Notes: generated by a model not told the origin, from the letters alone. Positions 42,385 to 51,443 are shown, numbered from the stretch's first letter. The stretch is 64,000 bases of DNA from Nonomuraea sp. SYSU D8015 (GCF_008065375.1 NZ_VJYI01000006.1:512222-576221); one strand, 5' to 3'. Made by a program: numbers and translations.

Positions 42385-43662
42385 TCAAGGCTTGGGCCTG
42401 CGGTTTCTGGGAGACCCAGAATCCGATGGTCTAGCTGAACGGATCGGGGAGACCGAAGGGAGACCTTCAGTTTCGGACGGTTCGCCCACGGCCACGGCCC
42501 GGGGGACCAGAGACACGCTCGCTTCCGCCGCTTCCCGCGCCAACTCCGGCAGCACGTTCGTGTACGTGTCGCTCGTGATCGCCAAAGACGAGTGCCGCAA
42601 CATCGCCGACGTCGTCTTCATGTCGTTGCCCGCCGCGAGGCTGAGCGTCGCCGCGCCGTGGCGGAGGTCATGCAGCCGGATCGGCGGCAGGCCGGCCGAG
42701 AACGCCAGCCGCTCGAAGTACTCGCTCACCCAGCTCGGCTTCAGCTCGGTGCCGTCCTCCTGAGTAAAGATCCGGCCCGTCTCTGTCCATGAGCCGCCCC
42801 ACGCCAGCTTTTCCTCCTTCTGGCGCTTGCGGTGGAGCCGCAGCACGTCCAAGGTGGCCCGGTCGAGCGCGACCGGCGCGTCACTGGACTGCGTCTTCGG
42901 CTGGCCCTCCTTCACCTCGCGATCCACGATCGTGAGCTGCTTCTTCACCCACAGCACGCCGTCGTCCAAGTCGAGATCCACCCAGCGGGCGCCGCACGCC
43001 TCGCCACGGCGCAAACCCCGGAACGCCACCAAGTGGAACAGGGCGTACAGGCGGTCCCCGGCGATGTGGTCGAGGAACGCGCCGAGTTGCGCCGGCGTCC
43101 ACACCATCACCGGCGACGGCCGCAGGTCCGTTATCGCCCACACCTTGACGGCAGACGTGGGCGGCTCGTTCGGATCCGCACGCACGGCGGCCAGCCGCGC
43201 CTGGAACGCCTCGTTGAACGCTGCGACGCGCGATCGCGTCCACACGACGCCCTTCGGCCGGGGCGCCGACTCCAGAGCCACCAGAGCCGCCGCGTTGAAC
43301 GTGACGAGATGCTCTCGCTCCGCGTCGGCCAGCACGGTCCGGATCGTCGCCTTGATCCGCTGCTTCGTCGCCGGTCCCGTGATGCGCTTGCCGCGCACTG
43401 AGGCGCGCACCGCCGGATCGTCCGACGCGCGGGCGGCCAGGATCGCGGCGTTCTTCTCGTCGATCCGCTCGAAGACCCTCTCCACCACCGGCGCGAACAG
43501 CTTGTCCAGCCGAACGCCGTCGAGCACCTCACCGAAGTGTGCGTCATGGTGGGAGATGTAGCCGATCAGCGTGGACTCGCGGACGTCCCGCAGGCGCTTA
43601 CGCCGCGGCGACGACCACACCCGGCCCGGAGTGGCCCTGCTGCTGTCGGAGCGCAAGAACAC
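42385..43662 (-). pseudogene. Tyrosine recombinase/integrase next to tRNA-Arg, 5'-truncated
   Basis: Phage- or ICE-type integrase. Catalytic residues are intact: RGLRRGEACGARW (Arg), IRLHDLRHGAATL (His-x-x-Arg), LRHSSLAITSDTYTNVLPEL (His and Tyr). The core-binding domain begins at about RRKRLRDVRESTLIGYISHH. Homology fades upstream of about 43600, where a second recombinase fragment on the other strand begins, so the N-terminal arm-binding domain is lost. An ATG at 43662 opens a frame through the junction, so a shortened protein of up to 425 residues could be made. Location at a tRNA 3' end is typical for integrases of this type. Confidence 0.75.
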
Positions 43663-43957
43663 CGACGGCTCGGTCGCCCGCGTCGGCGATGAGACGCTCC
43701 GGGCCGCGCTGGCCAGGGCCGCCGCCGTCCATCTGCCGGAATGGGCCGACGTCCTGACCCCGCACGTGCTGCGGCACTTCTGCGCCTCCCAGCTCTATCA
43801 GCAGGGCATGGACCTGATCGCCATCCAGCAGTTGCTCGGCCATGCATGGATCGCCACCACGATGAAGTACGTGCACGTCACCGGCACTCACATTGAGGAC
43901 GCCTGGGCTGCGGGCCAGCAGCGCGCGGCCACCCGGCTGGAAGGACTGCGGCGATGA
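43622..43957 (+). pseudogene. C-terminal half of a second tyrosine recombinase
   Basis: The frame contains RPGVALLLSERKNTDGSVAR, then LTPHVLRHFCASQLYQQGMD, IQQLLGHAWIATTMKYVHVT and GTHIEDAW: the His-x-x-Arg box, the LGH box and the catalytic Tyr of a tyrosine recombinase. The N-terminal half and Arg I box are missing; the frame can be opened only from an ATG at 43571 inside foreign sequence. Its stop overlaps the next gene (ATGA), so it was the first gene of a coupled three-gene set. Confidence 0.7.
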
Positions 43958-44256
43958 AGTGGAATCTGCGGCTGGCGGCTGCCAACCGCGGCATCTGGAA
44001 GGCCAGCCAGCTGCAGCGGATGCTCGCCGAGCACGGCCTGAAGATCAGCGCTGGGAAGGTGTCCGGCCTGTGGTCGGGCGAGCCGGCCAGCATCAAGCTC
44101 GACGACCTTAACGTCATCTGCACGGTGCTGAACTGCGGCGTCGAGGAACTTCTGATCCCCGAACCGGACAAGGTGCGCAAGACCGACGACCAGCAGACAG
44201 CCCCGGCGGCGGGCCGCGGCCTCGAACGCGCCGATGGTGACACCACGCCAGCGTGA
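43954..44256 (+). CDS. Small XRE-type helix-turn-helix protein of a recombinase set
   Basis: 100 residues. The helix-turn-helix lies in MLAEHGLKISAGKVSGLWSG followed by LDDLNVICTVLNCGVEELLI; the tail is disordered. It is coupled by 4-bp overlaps both to the recombinase fragment upstream and to the zinc-finger recombinase-like gene downstream. It may regulate excision or act as a DNA-bending accessory factor; neither is shown. Confidence 0.8.
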   Translation: MKWNLRLAAANRGIWKASQLQRMLAEHGLKISAGKVSGLWSGEPASIKLDDLNVICTVLNCGVEELLIPEPDKVRKTDDQQTAPAAGRGLERADGDTTPA

Positions 44257-45911
44257 CGGCCGCTCGCTGCCGCCCCCGTGAGATGCCGTACTCCGCCGAC
44301 CGCAGCCCGGCCAGCTGCATCGACTGCATGGCCTGGGGCATCTTGAACGGGCGACGCTGCACCGCCTGCACCCTCTGGCGCAACAAGCACCGCGGCGACG
44401 AGCAACCCTGCGCCGGGTGCGGCCGGTCGGCCCTGCTGCGCAACCATCACTGCCGCATGTGCTGGAACCAGGCCCGGACCGAGGCTCACGCGACCGGCTC
44501 AGCGGGCGGAAGGGCCATCGCCTCCCGCTTCCTGGACCAGGTCGGCGCCTTCCATCAGCTGTTCTTCGCCGGCATGCTCAACAGCCGAGGCGCCTCAACG
44601 ACCCCGCCCCGCACCCACAATCGGCGGGGCGCGCCTCGCAAACCGCCCCCTGAACCTGCCCGGCACCCGCCGATCCGCTGGATCCAGCTCCGACTGCTCG
44701 AGGCACGCCGCGACTTCACCCGCTTCGACGCCGCCACCGACGCCGACCCCGGCAACCCCTGGCTGAGGTGGGCAAACTATGTCGCCCACCAGCTCGGCGA
44801 GACCCACGGCTGGCGCCGAGGCATGCACGACAACGTCCGGAGGGCCTTAACCGTCCTGCTGTCCCGACACACCGCCGGCGACGTCATCCGCTACTCCGAG
44901 CTGTTCCCTGCCATCCGGGCCATGGACATCAGCGTCGAACGTGTGGCCGAGGTCCTGACCGAGATGGGTGTGCTCATCGACGACCGGCGCCCCTCCTTCG
45001 AAGTCTGGCTGGAGCGCAAGCTCGACGGCCTGGCCGACGGCATCCGCGCCGAGACCGAGCACTGGCTACGAACCCTGGCCCGGGGAGGTCCCCGCACCGC
45101 AGCGCGCAAGCCGGACACCGTCTGGACTCACATGAACAACGTCCAGCCTGTTCTTCTGGCCTGGTCACAGCGCTATGACCATCTGCGCGAGATCACTCGC
45201 GAGGACGTTCTGGCTGCCCTCGCTGATCTGACAGGCTCCCGCCGGATCCAGCTGCTGATCTCGCTGCGCTCGTTGTTCGCCTTCTGCAGGAAGACCGGGA
45301 AGATCTTCCGCAACCCCACACGCGGCATCAAGGTCGGGCAGCAGCCCTACCGGCTCGCGCAGCCACTCGCCTCGACCGACATTGATCAGGCCGTTCAGAC
45401 AGCCACCACTCCGGCGGCCCGGCTCGCCCTCATGCTCGCCGCCGTTCACGCCGCCCGCCCCGGCGCGATTCGCGCCCTGCTGCTGGAAGACGTCGACCTC
45501 GGCAACCGACGGCTCACCATCGCCGGATGCCCTCGGCCGATCGACGACTTCACCCACCAGATCCTGCTCGAATGGCTGGACCACCGCCGCACCCGCTGGC
45601 CCAGCACCGCCAACTCGCACCTGCTCATCAACCAGATGAGCGCCCACGGAACGGGCCCGGTCAGCACCATCCACTTCGCCAAGACCCAACTGCGTGGTCA
45701 GGCCGCAACCCTCGAACGCCTGCGCGTCGACCGCCAGCTCGACGAAGCCCTCACGCACGGCCCCGACCCTCTCCACCTCTCCGCCGTCTTCGGACTGGAC
45801 CCCAAGACCGCCATCCGCTACGCCGAGAACGCCCGAGCCCTCCTGGCAGCCATGATCGAGGAACAAGACCCCGCCAGTCGTGACGAACCCAAGGGTCCAA
45901 ACGCCCTATGA
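44253..45911 (+). CDS. Zinc-finger recombinase-like protein (third gene of the set)
   Basis: 552 residues. Two CxxC...CxxC zinc fingers lie at the N terminus (CIDCMAWGILNGRRCTAC and CAGCGRSALLRNHHCRMC). The middle resembles a SAM-like core-binding domain (THMNNVQPVLLAWSQRY; LISLRSLFAFCRKTGKIFRN). The C-terminal part resembles a tyrosine recombinase catalytic fold: LMLAAVHAARPGAIRALLLE is at the Arg I box, but a clear His-x-x-Arg box and LGH are not seen, so it is probably not catalytic by itself. GTG start overlaps the XRE stop. Confidence 0.7.
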   Translation: MTAARCRPREMPYSADRSPASCIDCMAWGILNGRRCTACTLWRNKHRGDEQPCAGCGRSALLRNHHCRMCWNQARTEAHATGSAGGRAIASRFLDQVGAFHQLFFAGMLNSRGASTTPPRTHNRRGAPRKPPPEPARHPPIRWIQLRLLEARRDFTRFDAATDADPGNPWLRWANYVAHQLGETHGWRRGMHDNVRRALTVLLSRHTAGDVIRYSELFPAIRAMDISVERVAEVLTEMGVLIDDRRPSFEVWLERKLDGLADGIRAETEHWLRTLARGGPRTAARKPDTVWTHMNNVQPVLLAWSQRYDHLREITREDVLAALADLTGSRRIQLLISLRSLFAFCRKTGKIFRNPTRGIKVGQQPYRLAQPLASTDIDQAVQTATTPAARLALMLAAVHAARPGAIRALLLEDVDLGNRRLTIAGCPRPIDDFTHQILLEWLDHRRTRWPSTANSHLLINQMSAHGTGPVSTIHFAKTQLRGQAATLERLRVDRQLDEALTHGPDPLHLSAVFGLDPKTAIRYAENARALLAAMIEEQDPASRDEPKGPNAL

Positions 45912-46084
45912 AAGCTGAAGACCCCCAGGTTCATCCTGAAGACCCTTCAGTTCGCCTGAACTCTGGGATTTCCGGGGGTCTCAGAGGGCGTTATGAGAGG
46001 GCATGAGGCTTTGATGTCTTTGTTTCTGTAGGGATTTTCCGGAATTCGGTTGACGTTGCGTGTGGGTGCGCTGCACTGACAGTT
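45912..46084 (+). other. Probable left end of an IS5-type element
   Basis: Non-coding, lower-GC stretch between the recombinase-like gene and the transposase. GGGTCTCAGAGGGCGTTATG near 45973 resembles GGGCTCTTCAGAGGGCGTTG near 54740 and could be part of the IS terminal repeat. Confidence 0.35.
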
Positions 46085-46768
46085 ATGGGCGAGCGCATGC
46101 CATACCCCAGCGATCTCTCCGATGAACGCTGGGAGCTGATCCGGCCGATCATCTCGGCATGGAAAGCACAGCACCCGTCAGTCAGTGGCCACCAGGGCCA
46201 CTACGACATGAGGGAGATCGTCAACGCGATCCCGTACCAGGCGCGGACCGGCTGCCAGTGGCGCTACCTGCCGCATGACCTCCCGCCGTACAGCGCCGTG
46301 TACTACTACTTCTCCACCTGGCGCGATGACGGCACCGATCAGACCATCCATGACCTGCTGCGCTGGCAGGTGCGTGAGCGAGCGGGCCGGGCCGAGGATC
46401 CCAGCGCCGTCATCTTGGACACCCAGACCGTGCACACCTCGGCCAACGCCCCCGCCGACACCACCGGACTGGATCCGGGCAAGAAGAGCCGAGGCCGCAA
46501 ACGCGGCATCGCCTCCGATGTGCTCGGGCTGGTGATCGCCGTGGTGGTGGCCGCGGCCAGCGTGCACGACAACGCCATCGGAACGGCGCTGCTGGACAAG
46601 GTCGCCGCCGCCAACCCCAGTGTGACCAAGGCGTGGACCGATGCCGGGTTCAAGAACGCGGTCGCCGCGCACGGCGCCGGCCTGGGCATCGACGTGGAGG
46701 TGGTGCACCGCGACCCGCACACCCTGGGGTTCGTGCCGCTGTCCAAGAGGGAGGAGCAGCGGGCGTAG
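46085..46768 (+). pseudogene. IS5-family transposase, 3'-truncated
   Basis: N-terminal DUF4096-type domain YPSDLSDERWELIRPIISAW, CQWRYLPHDLPPYSAVYYYF, then DDE domain with AVILDTQTVHTSA (first Asp) and KAWTDAGFKNA (second Asp). The frame runs out after TLGFVPLSK, where homologues go on to a W-x-V-E-R/Q segment with the catalytic Glu. The last residues REEQRA are read antisense to the serine recombinase remnant that abuts it, so the transposase is inactive. Confidence 0.8.
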
Positions 46769-47085
46769 CCGATGCGAATGTCGGCGGTCCGGGCGTCGGG
46801 GTCGACCGGGGCCGGCGGCGGGGTACCGGGCCGTCAGGGCCGGCCGGGTCCCCGGTCGGTGGGGGTGAGTACCCGCAGGTGCTTGGTCAGCCGCGGCACT
46901 TTGGTGAACCGGCCGGTGTGATAGCTGCCGGCGACCGCCCCCGACCGTGCTCGGCAGGGCGAACCGGCTTCAACGCCGCAGCGCGGGCACGGGTGGTGTT
47001 CCACCTCATCGGCGTCGCGGGTGTTATTGTCCGCGGATTCGGCGGCGGGATCCGAACGTTCGCGGGGGCGTGAGGCGTCGGCCAT
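46755..47085 (-). pseudogene. Zinc-finger serine recombinase (resolvase type), N-terminal remnant
   Basis: The ATG at 47085 opens MADASRPRERSDPAAESADN, then HPCPRCGVEAGSPCRARSG with a downstream SYHTGRF: a CxxC...C...H zinc finger. After DRGPGRP an in-frame TGA (46834-46836, probably from TGG) interrupts; the frame then continues TADIRIGYARCSS, the beginning of a resolvase catalytic domain with its YARCSS active-site serine block, and stops at the truncated IS5 transposase. So it carries both a nonsense mutation and a 3' truncation. Confidence 0.6.
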
Positions 47086-47253
47086 GCCCGAATCCTCTCA
47101 CAAACATTTCTCACAACATGAGGGATCGACCACTTGCGTGAGACCAGGTTTTGAGAGGGATTCGAGGGCTTGCCGGTTCGCCGTCACGCTGACGGCGGAC
47201 CTTGTCTCAGAATCGAGCGTTTCTGAGAATCAGATACCCGGTCGAGGACGCAC
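47086..47253. other. Non-coding flank of the composite transposon
   Basis: 168 bp of lower GC with no gene seen. TTTGAGAGGGATTCGAGGG-type sequence near 47150 may be the promoter side of the recombinase remnant. Confidence 0.4.
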
Positions 47254-47258
47254 ACCGT

Positions 47259-47518
47259 GGCCCGGCACTCGGGTCCGTGTCACCAGACGCAAAGTAGCTG
47301 TGAGTAACTGGGGGCTCCCGGACGGCTTGACATAAAGCTGTTAGCGAGCAACGCGGCCTGCGGAAACGTCTCCGCCGTCGTTATCGCGGTGGCGAGCGCC
47401 GGACTCATCCCCGAACGCCCGGACTGAAACTCGTGGCTGGGCACCGCAGCCGTCACCCGCTGTGGCCTGCGGCAACGCTCTACTTTGGGGCTCGTTGCAC
47501 GGACCCGGGCGGAGGGCC
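47259..47518 (+). mobile_element. Tn3-type miniature inverted-repeat element, copy 1 (260 bp)
   Basis: The left end GGCCCGGCACTCGGGTCCGT and the right end, read inward as GGCCCTCCGCCCGGGTCCGT, match at 30 of 39 positions, ending in CAAAGTAG on both sides. Ends of 38-40 bp are usual in the Tn3 family. There is no transposase; a 42-codon frame inside (MSPALATAITTAETF) is probably fortuitous. Identical to copy 2 except for three bases. Confidence 0.85.
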
Positions 47519-47552
47519 CGTATTCGGTGGCAGCACGACGGCGCCCCTATTC
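47519..47552. other. Short link between miniature element and inner transposon, with TATTC duplication
   Basis: 34 bp. TATTC at 47548-47552 is the left copy of the 5-bp duplication around the inner transposon. Confidence 0.7.
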
Positions 47553-47586
47553 GGGGGGCAGACCAAGTACGGGAGAAAGGGGCAGT
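47553..47586 (+). repeat. Left terminal inverted repeat of the 5.8-kb transposon
   Basis: 34 bp, differing from the right repeat at positions 6, 20 and 23. Confidence 0.85.
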
Positions 47587-47794
47587 CACGTCTCTGCCCA
47601 CAGCTAGTTCGTGGTCCTGGGCGCGTGGGGGGTGGCACAACGCCGTGCTCCTCGCGGGCCGGGCGGCCGCGCCGGCTGCTGGTGCGACTGCTGCTGGCGG
47701 CAGCCGTTTTCGCGGTGGTGACGTGGGTGTGGAGCTGGCAGGCCGGGCTGGCGGCCGCAGCGGGAAGGAAGGGCCACGTGCCCAAGATGCACGC
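47587..47794. other. Non-coding stretch inside the transposon
   Basis: 208 bp without a supported gene. One frame would give a hydrophobic helix (LLVRLLLAAAVFAVVTWVW) but has no start codon near it, so it may be a relic. Confidence 0.4.
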
Positions 47795-48679
47795 TCAGGC
47801 GGAAAGGGCGCCTATGTCGGCGGCGACTCGGGCGAAGGCCCGGATGAGGTGGCTCTCGGTGGCTGTGCGCCAGATCAGCGCCCATCGCGCCGAAGGGGCG
47901 TCGCGGATGGGAACGTACGCGATGTCGGGCCGGGCGAAATAGCGCGCGGCGTGCGCATGGGCGGGCGAGACGGCCTCGCCGTTGGACAGTAGGGGGAGCA
48001 TTTCCGCTGAGCTCGTGACGGCGGGGCCGATGGGGATCGGCCGGCCGCTGGGCGTGTGCCGGGGGACGAGCGCCTCGCGCCAGTAGTCCGGCTTGGCGCC
48101 GCTCATGACCACCTCATCGGCGAGGTCTTCGTAGGAGATCGATGGTCGGCCTGCGAGCCGATGCTTGGTGCCAACGGCCAGGACAACGGGCTCGATGTAG
48201 ACGGTGGGGCCGACGGTGAGGTCTGGTTCTTCGACCGGCAGCCAGACGATCTGCACATCGACCGCTCCCGCGCGTAGCAGGCCGAAGGGATCGCTGAAAC
48301 TGACGTAACGAAGATGAATGTCGCAGTCGGGGTGGCGGGACTGGAAGGTGTCGAACAACGGGCGCAGGTCTTCATGGTTGGCGTTGACCATGCCGATCCG
48401 GAGCTGGCCCGTCTTGCCCTGGGCAGCCAGTTTGGCCCGGTGCATGCCGTCCTGCAGCCCGGTGTAGACGGGCCAGAGGTCGTCGCGGAGCTGCCGGCCG
48501 AGGGCGGTCAGCCGGACCGCGCGGTTGGTGCGCTCGAACAGCGGGGCGCCGATCTGGCGTTCCTGTTTCTTGATGGCCTGGGTGATGCGGGCGGGGCTGA
48601 CGCGCAGCCGTTCGGCGGTCCGCCCGAAGTGCAGCTCTTCGGCCAGAGTCAGGAAGATCTCGATGTCGCGAAGTTCCAC
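47795..48679 (-). CDS. LysR-family transcriptional regulator
   Basis: About 294 residues. N-terminal winged helix ELRDIEIFLTLAEELHFGRT and RLRVSPARITQAIKKQERQI, then a periplasmic-binding-type inducer domain (RIGMVNANHEDLRPLFDTFQ; VWLPVEEPDLTVG). GTG at 48679 follows AAGGAGG and is preferred to the ATG at 48694, which lies within an 18-bp palindrome. Divergent from the SDR gene, with the palindrome between them, the standard LysR-target arrangement. Confidence 0.9.
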   Translation of the reverse strand: MELRDIEIFLTLAEELHFGRTAERLRVSPARITQAIKKQERQIGAPLFERTNRAVRLTALGRQLRDDLWPVYTGLQDGMHRAKLAAQGKTGQLRIGMVNANHEDLRPLFDTFQSRHPDCDIHLRYVSFSDPFGLLRAGAVDVQIVWLPVEEPDLTVGPTVYIEPVVLAVGTKHRLAGRPSISYEDLADEVVMSGAKPDYWREALVPRHTPSGRPIPIGPAVTSSAEMLPLLSNGEAVSPAHAHAARYFARPDIAYVPIRDAPSARWALIWRTATESHLIRAFARVAADIGALSA

Positions 48680-48692
48680 GATCCTCCTTGGC

Positions 48693-48710
48693 ATTAACCC
48701 GAGGGTTAAT
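48693..48710. promoter_or_regulatory. LysR operator candidate
   Basis: ATTAACCC and GGGTTAAT are perfect inverse complements around a 2-bp centre and include a T-N11-A pattern. It lies between the divergent lysR and SDR genes and overlaps the alternative lysR start. Confidence 0.65.
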
Positions 48711-48799
48711 ACCGCCTTGCGTAGGTTGTCGTTGTTTTAGGTAATGGTGCGCGTTGATCCTAGTCGCCGGGAGATTCAGAGCACTTCTGGAGTGACGAG

Positions 48800-49569
48800 A
48801 TGACGCCTTTGGCGGGCAAGACGGCGTTGGTGACCGGGGCCTCGCGCGGGATCGGCCGGGCGATCGCGCGGCGGCTGGCGGCTGATGGGGCGCTGGTGGC
48901 CGTGCACTACGGCAGCAACGACAGCGCTGCCCGGGAGACGGTGGAGCTGATCGGCAAGGACGGCGGCCCGGCCTTTCCGGTACGGGCCGAGCTGGGCGTG
49001 GTCGGGGATGTGGAGACCTGTTCGCCGCCCTTGAAACGGGCCTGGCCGCGCAGGCCCGCCAGGTGCGGCTGGACATCCTGGTCAACAACGCCGCCATCAC
49101 CGCCGACTCGATCGAGACGATCACACCTGAGGCCTTCGATCGGCTGATCGCGGTCAACGCTAAGGCACCGTTGTTCATCATCCAACGGGCCCTGCCTTTG
49201 GTGAACGACGGCGGTCGCATCATCAACCTGTCCACGGTGGCGACCAGGATCGCGGTGCCCGAGCAGCCGTATGCGATGAGCAAGGCCGCCATCGAGGTGC
49301 TCAGCCGCTCCCTGGCCCAGCTGGTCGGCGGGCGGGGCATCACGGTCAACGCCGTGGCGCCCGGCCCGACGGTCACCGACATGAACCCGTGGATGCTCGA
49401 CAACCCCGCGGTCCAGCAGGTGGTGGGCAGCGGTAACGCCATCCCCCGGGCCGGGCAGCCCGCCGACGTCGCCGAGGTGGTGGCCTTCCTGGCCGGCGAG
49501 GCGGGCCGCTGAGTGACCGGGCAGGTCATCGACGCCTCCGGCGGTTGCTTCCTCGGCCCGCGGGTGTGA
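48800..49569 (+). pseudogene. Short-chain dehydrogenase/reductase, broken by a frameshift and a stop
   Basis: N-terminal part LAGKTALVTGASRGIGRAIA has the TGxxxGIG NAD(P)-binding motif. Near 49017 one base is missing (GAGACCTGTTCG where GAGACCCTGTTCG would keep frame), after which the protein continues in another frame: LDILVNNAA, INLSTVATRI, catalytic YAMSK and NAVAPGPTVTD. A TGA at 49510-49512 replaces the Trp of the usual RWVTGQVIDASGG; VTGQVIDASGGCFLGPRV follows to TGA 49569. Both lesions must be reverted for a full protein. It is divergent from lysR and was probably its target. Confidence 0.85.
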
Positions 49570-49976
49570 GGACAGGCCCGGCCGCATCCCGTCGTTTCCC
49601 GGACCACACCGTTCGCCGGCACCTTTGTCCGGTCAACCGTTGCCACCGGGCGTCGGTACGTCCGGTGGCCGCCGGCAGCCGGCGTCCGTGATCGCCTCAT
49701 GCCCCAGCAGCGGCATCCGCTCCTGCCGCTCCTCCAGGCCGCCGCCGAAACCCTCACGGATGACGCCGCCCCTGCTGACCAGCCCTCGCGCTCGCCTGTC
49801 GATCGTGCGATGTCGTGTCAGCGGCCGCGTCAGGACGGCAACGGCCCGGAATCAGAGCAGTCGGCGATGGTGATGCCGTGAACGGTTCGGCGATCGCAAC
49901 CTCAGGAGGTACCGGTGGGGCGGCGATCTTTTCCGTTCAGTTGAATTTCGTAACAATTTTGAAGGAGCACACCAGA
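49570..49976. other. Intergenic region upstream of the first serine hydrolase
   Basis: 407 bp. No supported gene. AT-richer DNA near 49935-49965 (TTTCGTAACAATTTTGAAGG) ends in the ribosome-binding site GAAGGAG and probably includes the promoter. Confidence 0.5.
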
Positions 49977-51443
49977 ATGTCCGTCACCCTTTCCGAGCAG
50001 GACAAGCTCACCCTGCGGACCGCCGCGTGGGGCGCCGTCTCGTTGATGTCGGCCGCCGGCGCCGCCGGCTCGGCGCACCGGGTCGGTACCGAGGGCTCCA
50101 TCGCGTTGACCTCCGCGACCGGCCTGGTCGGGCACGTGCTCGCCAAGGCGCCCAAGGGCCTGCGCGGCACGTCGGTCGCCGCGCTCGCCGACCAAGTGCT
50201 GCCGGCCTTGACCGCCTCCATGAGCCTGCTCCGGCAGCAGGCGCCGGCCGAGGCCGACAACTTCCGCCGTACCGTCCTCGTCGCCGTCGAAGCGGCCACC
50301 ATGCCGCAGCAGGGCGCGCCCAGCCCCACCCTGACGGAGATGGCCCGCAAGATCACCGAGGCCCTCGACGCCGCGTCGGCCGCACCGGACCGTCCCGAGC
50401 TGCAGAAGATCATCCAGGAGATGGTCGATTCCGGTTTCGTCGGAGTGACGCTGCGCGTGCGCGACCAGCGGGGCGAGTGGGTCGGCAGCGCCGGGTCGGG
50501 CCAGCTCGGCGGGACCGAGCAGCCGCCGGTGGACGGGCACTTCCGGATCGGCAGCAACACCAAGACCTTCACCGCGACCGTGGTGTTGCAGCTGGTGGCC
50601 CAGGGCAGGATCGGGCTGGACGCCCCGGTGGCCGGCTACCTGCCCGAGTTCGGGCTGGACGAGCGGATCACGGTGCGGATGCTGCTGCAGCACACCAGCG
50701 GGGTGTTCAACTTCACCGGCGACTACTACCCCGAGTACGTGCCGGGGGTCGTCTACCAGGGCCGGGAGTGGGTGGAGGGCCGGTTCCGCACCTACCGGCC
50801 GGAGGAGCTGGTACGGCTGGCGCTGTCCAAGCCGGCCCGGTTCGAGCCGGGAACCGACTGGAGCTACTCCAACACCAACTACGTGCTGGCTCGGCTGCTG
50901 GTCGAGAAGGTCACCGGCCGCTCGCTGGGCGAGGAGATGCGGCGGCTGATCCTGCGGCCGCTCGGGCTGTCGGGCACGGTGGTGCCGGACACCTCGACGG
51001 ACGTTCCCACGCCGCACGCGCACGCCTACTACCGCTATGAGGAGGACGGTCAGGAGCAGGTGGTCGACGTCACCCGCCAGAACCCGTCCTGGATCTCGAC
51101 CGGCGGCGACATGATCTCGACCACCGCCGATCTGGCCACGTTCATCTCGGCGCTGCTGGGCGGCCGGCTGCTGCCGGGCGAGCTGCTGGCCGAGATGTGC
51201 ACGCCGGAGGCGAAGGCCGGCTATGGCTTGGGTGTGTTCGTCCAGGACGTGCCGGGCGGCGGCAAGGTCATCACGCACAACGGCGGCATCACCGGCCACG
51301 CCGGGCTGATGTACAGCACGCCCGACGGCGGCAGGACGCTGACCGCCTCGCTGAACTACGTCGACGACGCCGCCCTGTCGATGGGGGAGGCGTTCCAGAA
51401 GGGGACGCAGCGGCTCGTCCAGGAGGTGTTCGGCGGCAAGTAG
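49977..51443 (+). CDS. Chimeric serine hydrolase: actinomycete cytosolic domain fused to a class C beta-lactamase-type domain
   Basis: About 488 residues. Residues 1 to about 135 (MSVTLSEQDKLTLRTAAWGA...ITEALDAAS) resemble a small conserved cytosolic actinomycete protein. From about residue 138 (DRPELQKIIQEMVDSGFVGV) the sequence is a beta-lactamase/D-Ala-D-Ala carboxypeptidase (S12) domain with S-N-T-K, Y-S-N (YSNTNY) and H-N-G motifs. The neighbour at 51663 has the same catalytic domain behind a signal peptide, so here a secreted enzyme seems to have lost its signal peptide in exchange for another domain. ATG follows GAAGGAGCACACCAGA. Confidence 0.85.
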   Translation: MSVTLSEQDKLTLRTAAWGAVSLMSAAGAAGSAHRVGTEGSIALTSATGLVGHVLAKAPKGLRGTSVAALADQVLPALTASMSLLRQQAPAEADNFRRTVLVAVEAATMPQQGAPSPTLTEMARKITEALDAASAAPDRPELQKIIQEMVDSGFVGVTLRVRDQRGEWVGSAGSGQLGGTEQPPVDGHFRIGSNTKTFTATVVLQLVAQGRIGLDAPVAGYLPEFGLDERITVRMLLQHTSGVFNFTGDYYPEYVPGVVYQGREWVEGRFRTYRPEELVRLALSKPARFEPGTDWSYSNTNYVLARLLVEKVTGRSLGEEMRRLILRPLGLSGTVVPDTSTDVPTPHAHAYYRYEEDGQEQVVDVTRQNPSWISTGGDMISTTADLATFISALLGGRLLPGELLAEMCTPEAKAGYGLGVFVQDVPGGGKVITHNGGITGHAGLMYSTPDGGRTLTASLNYVDDAALSMGEAFQKGTQRLVQEVFGGK

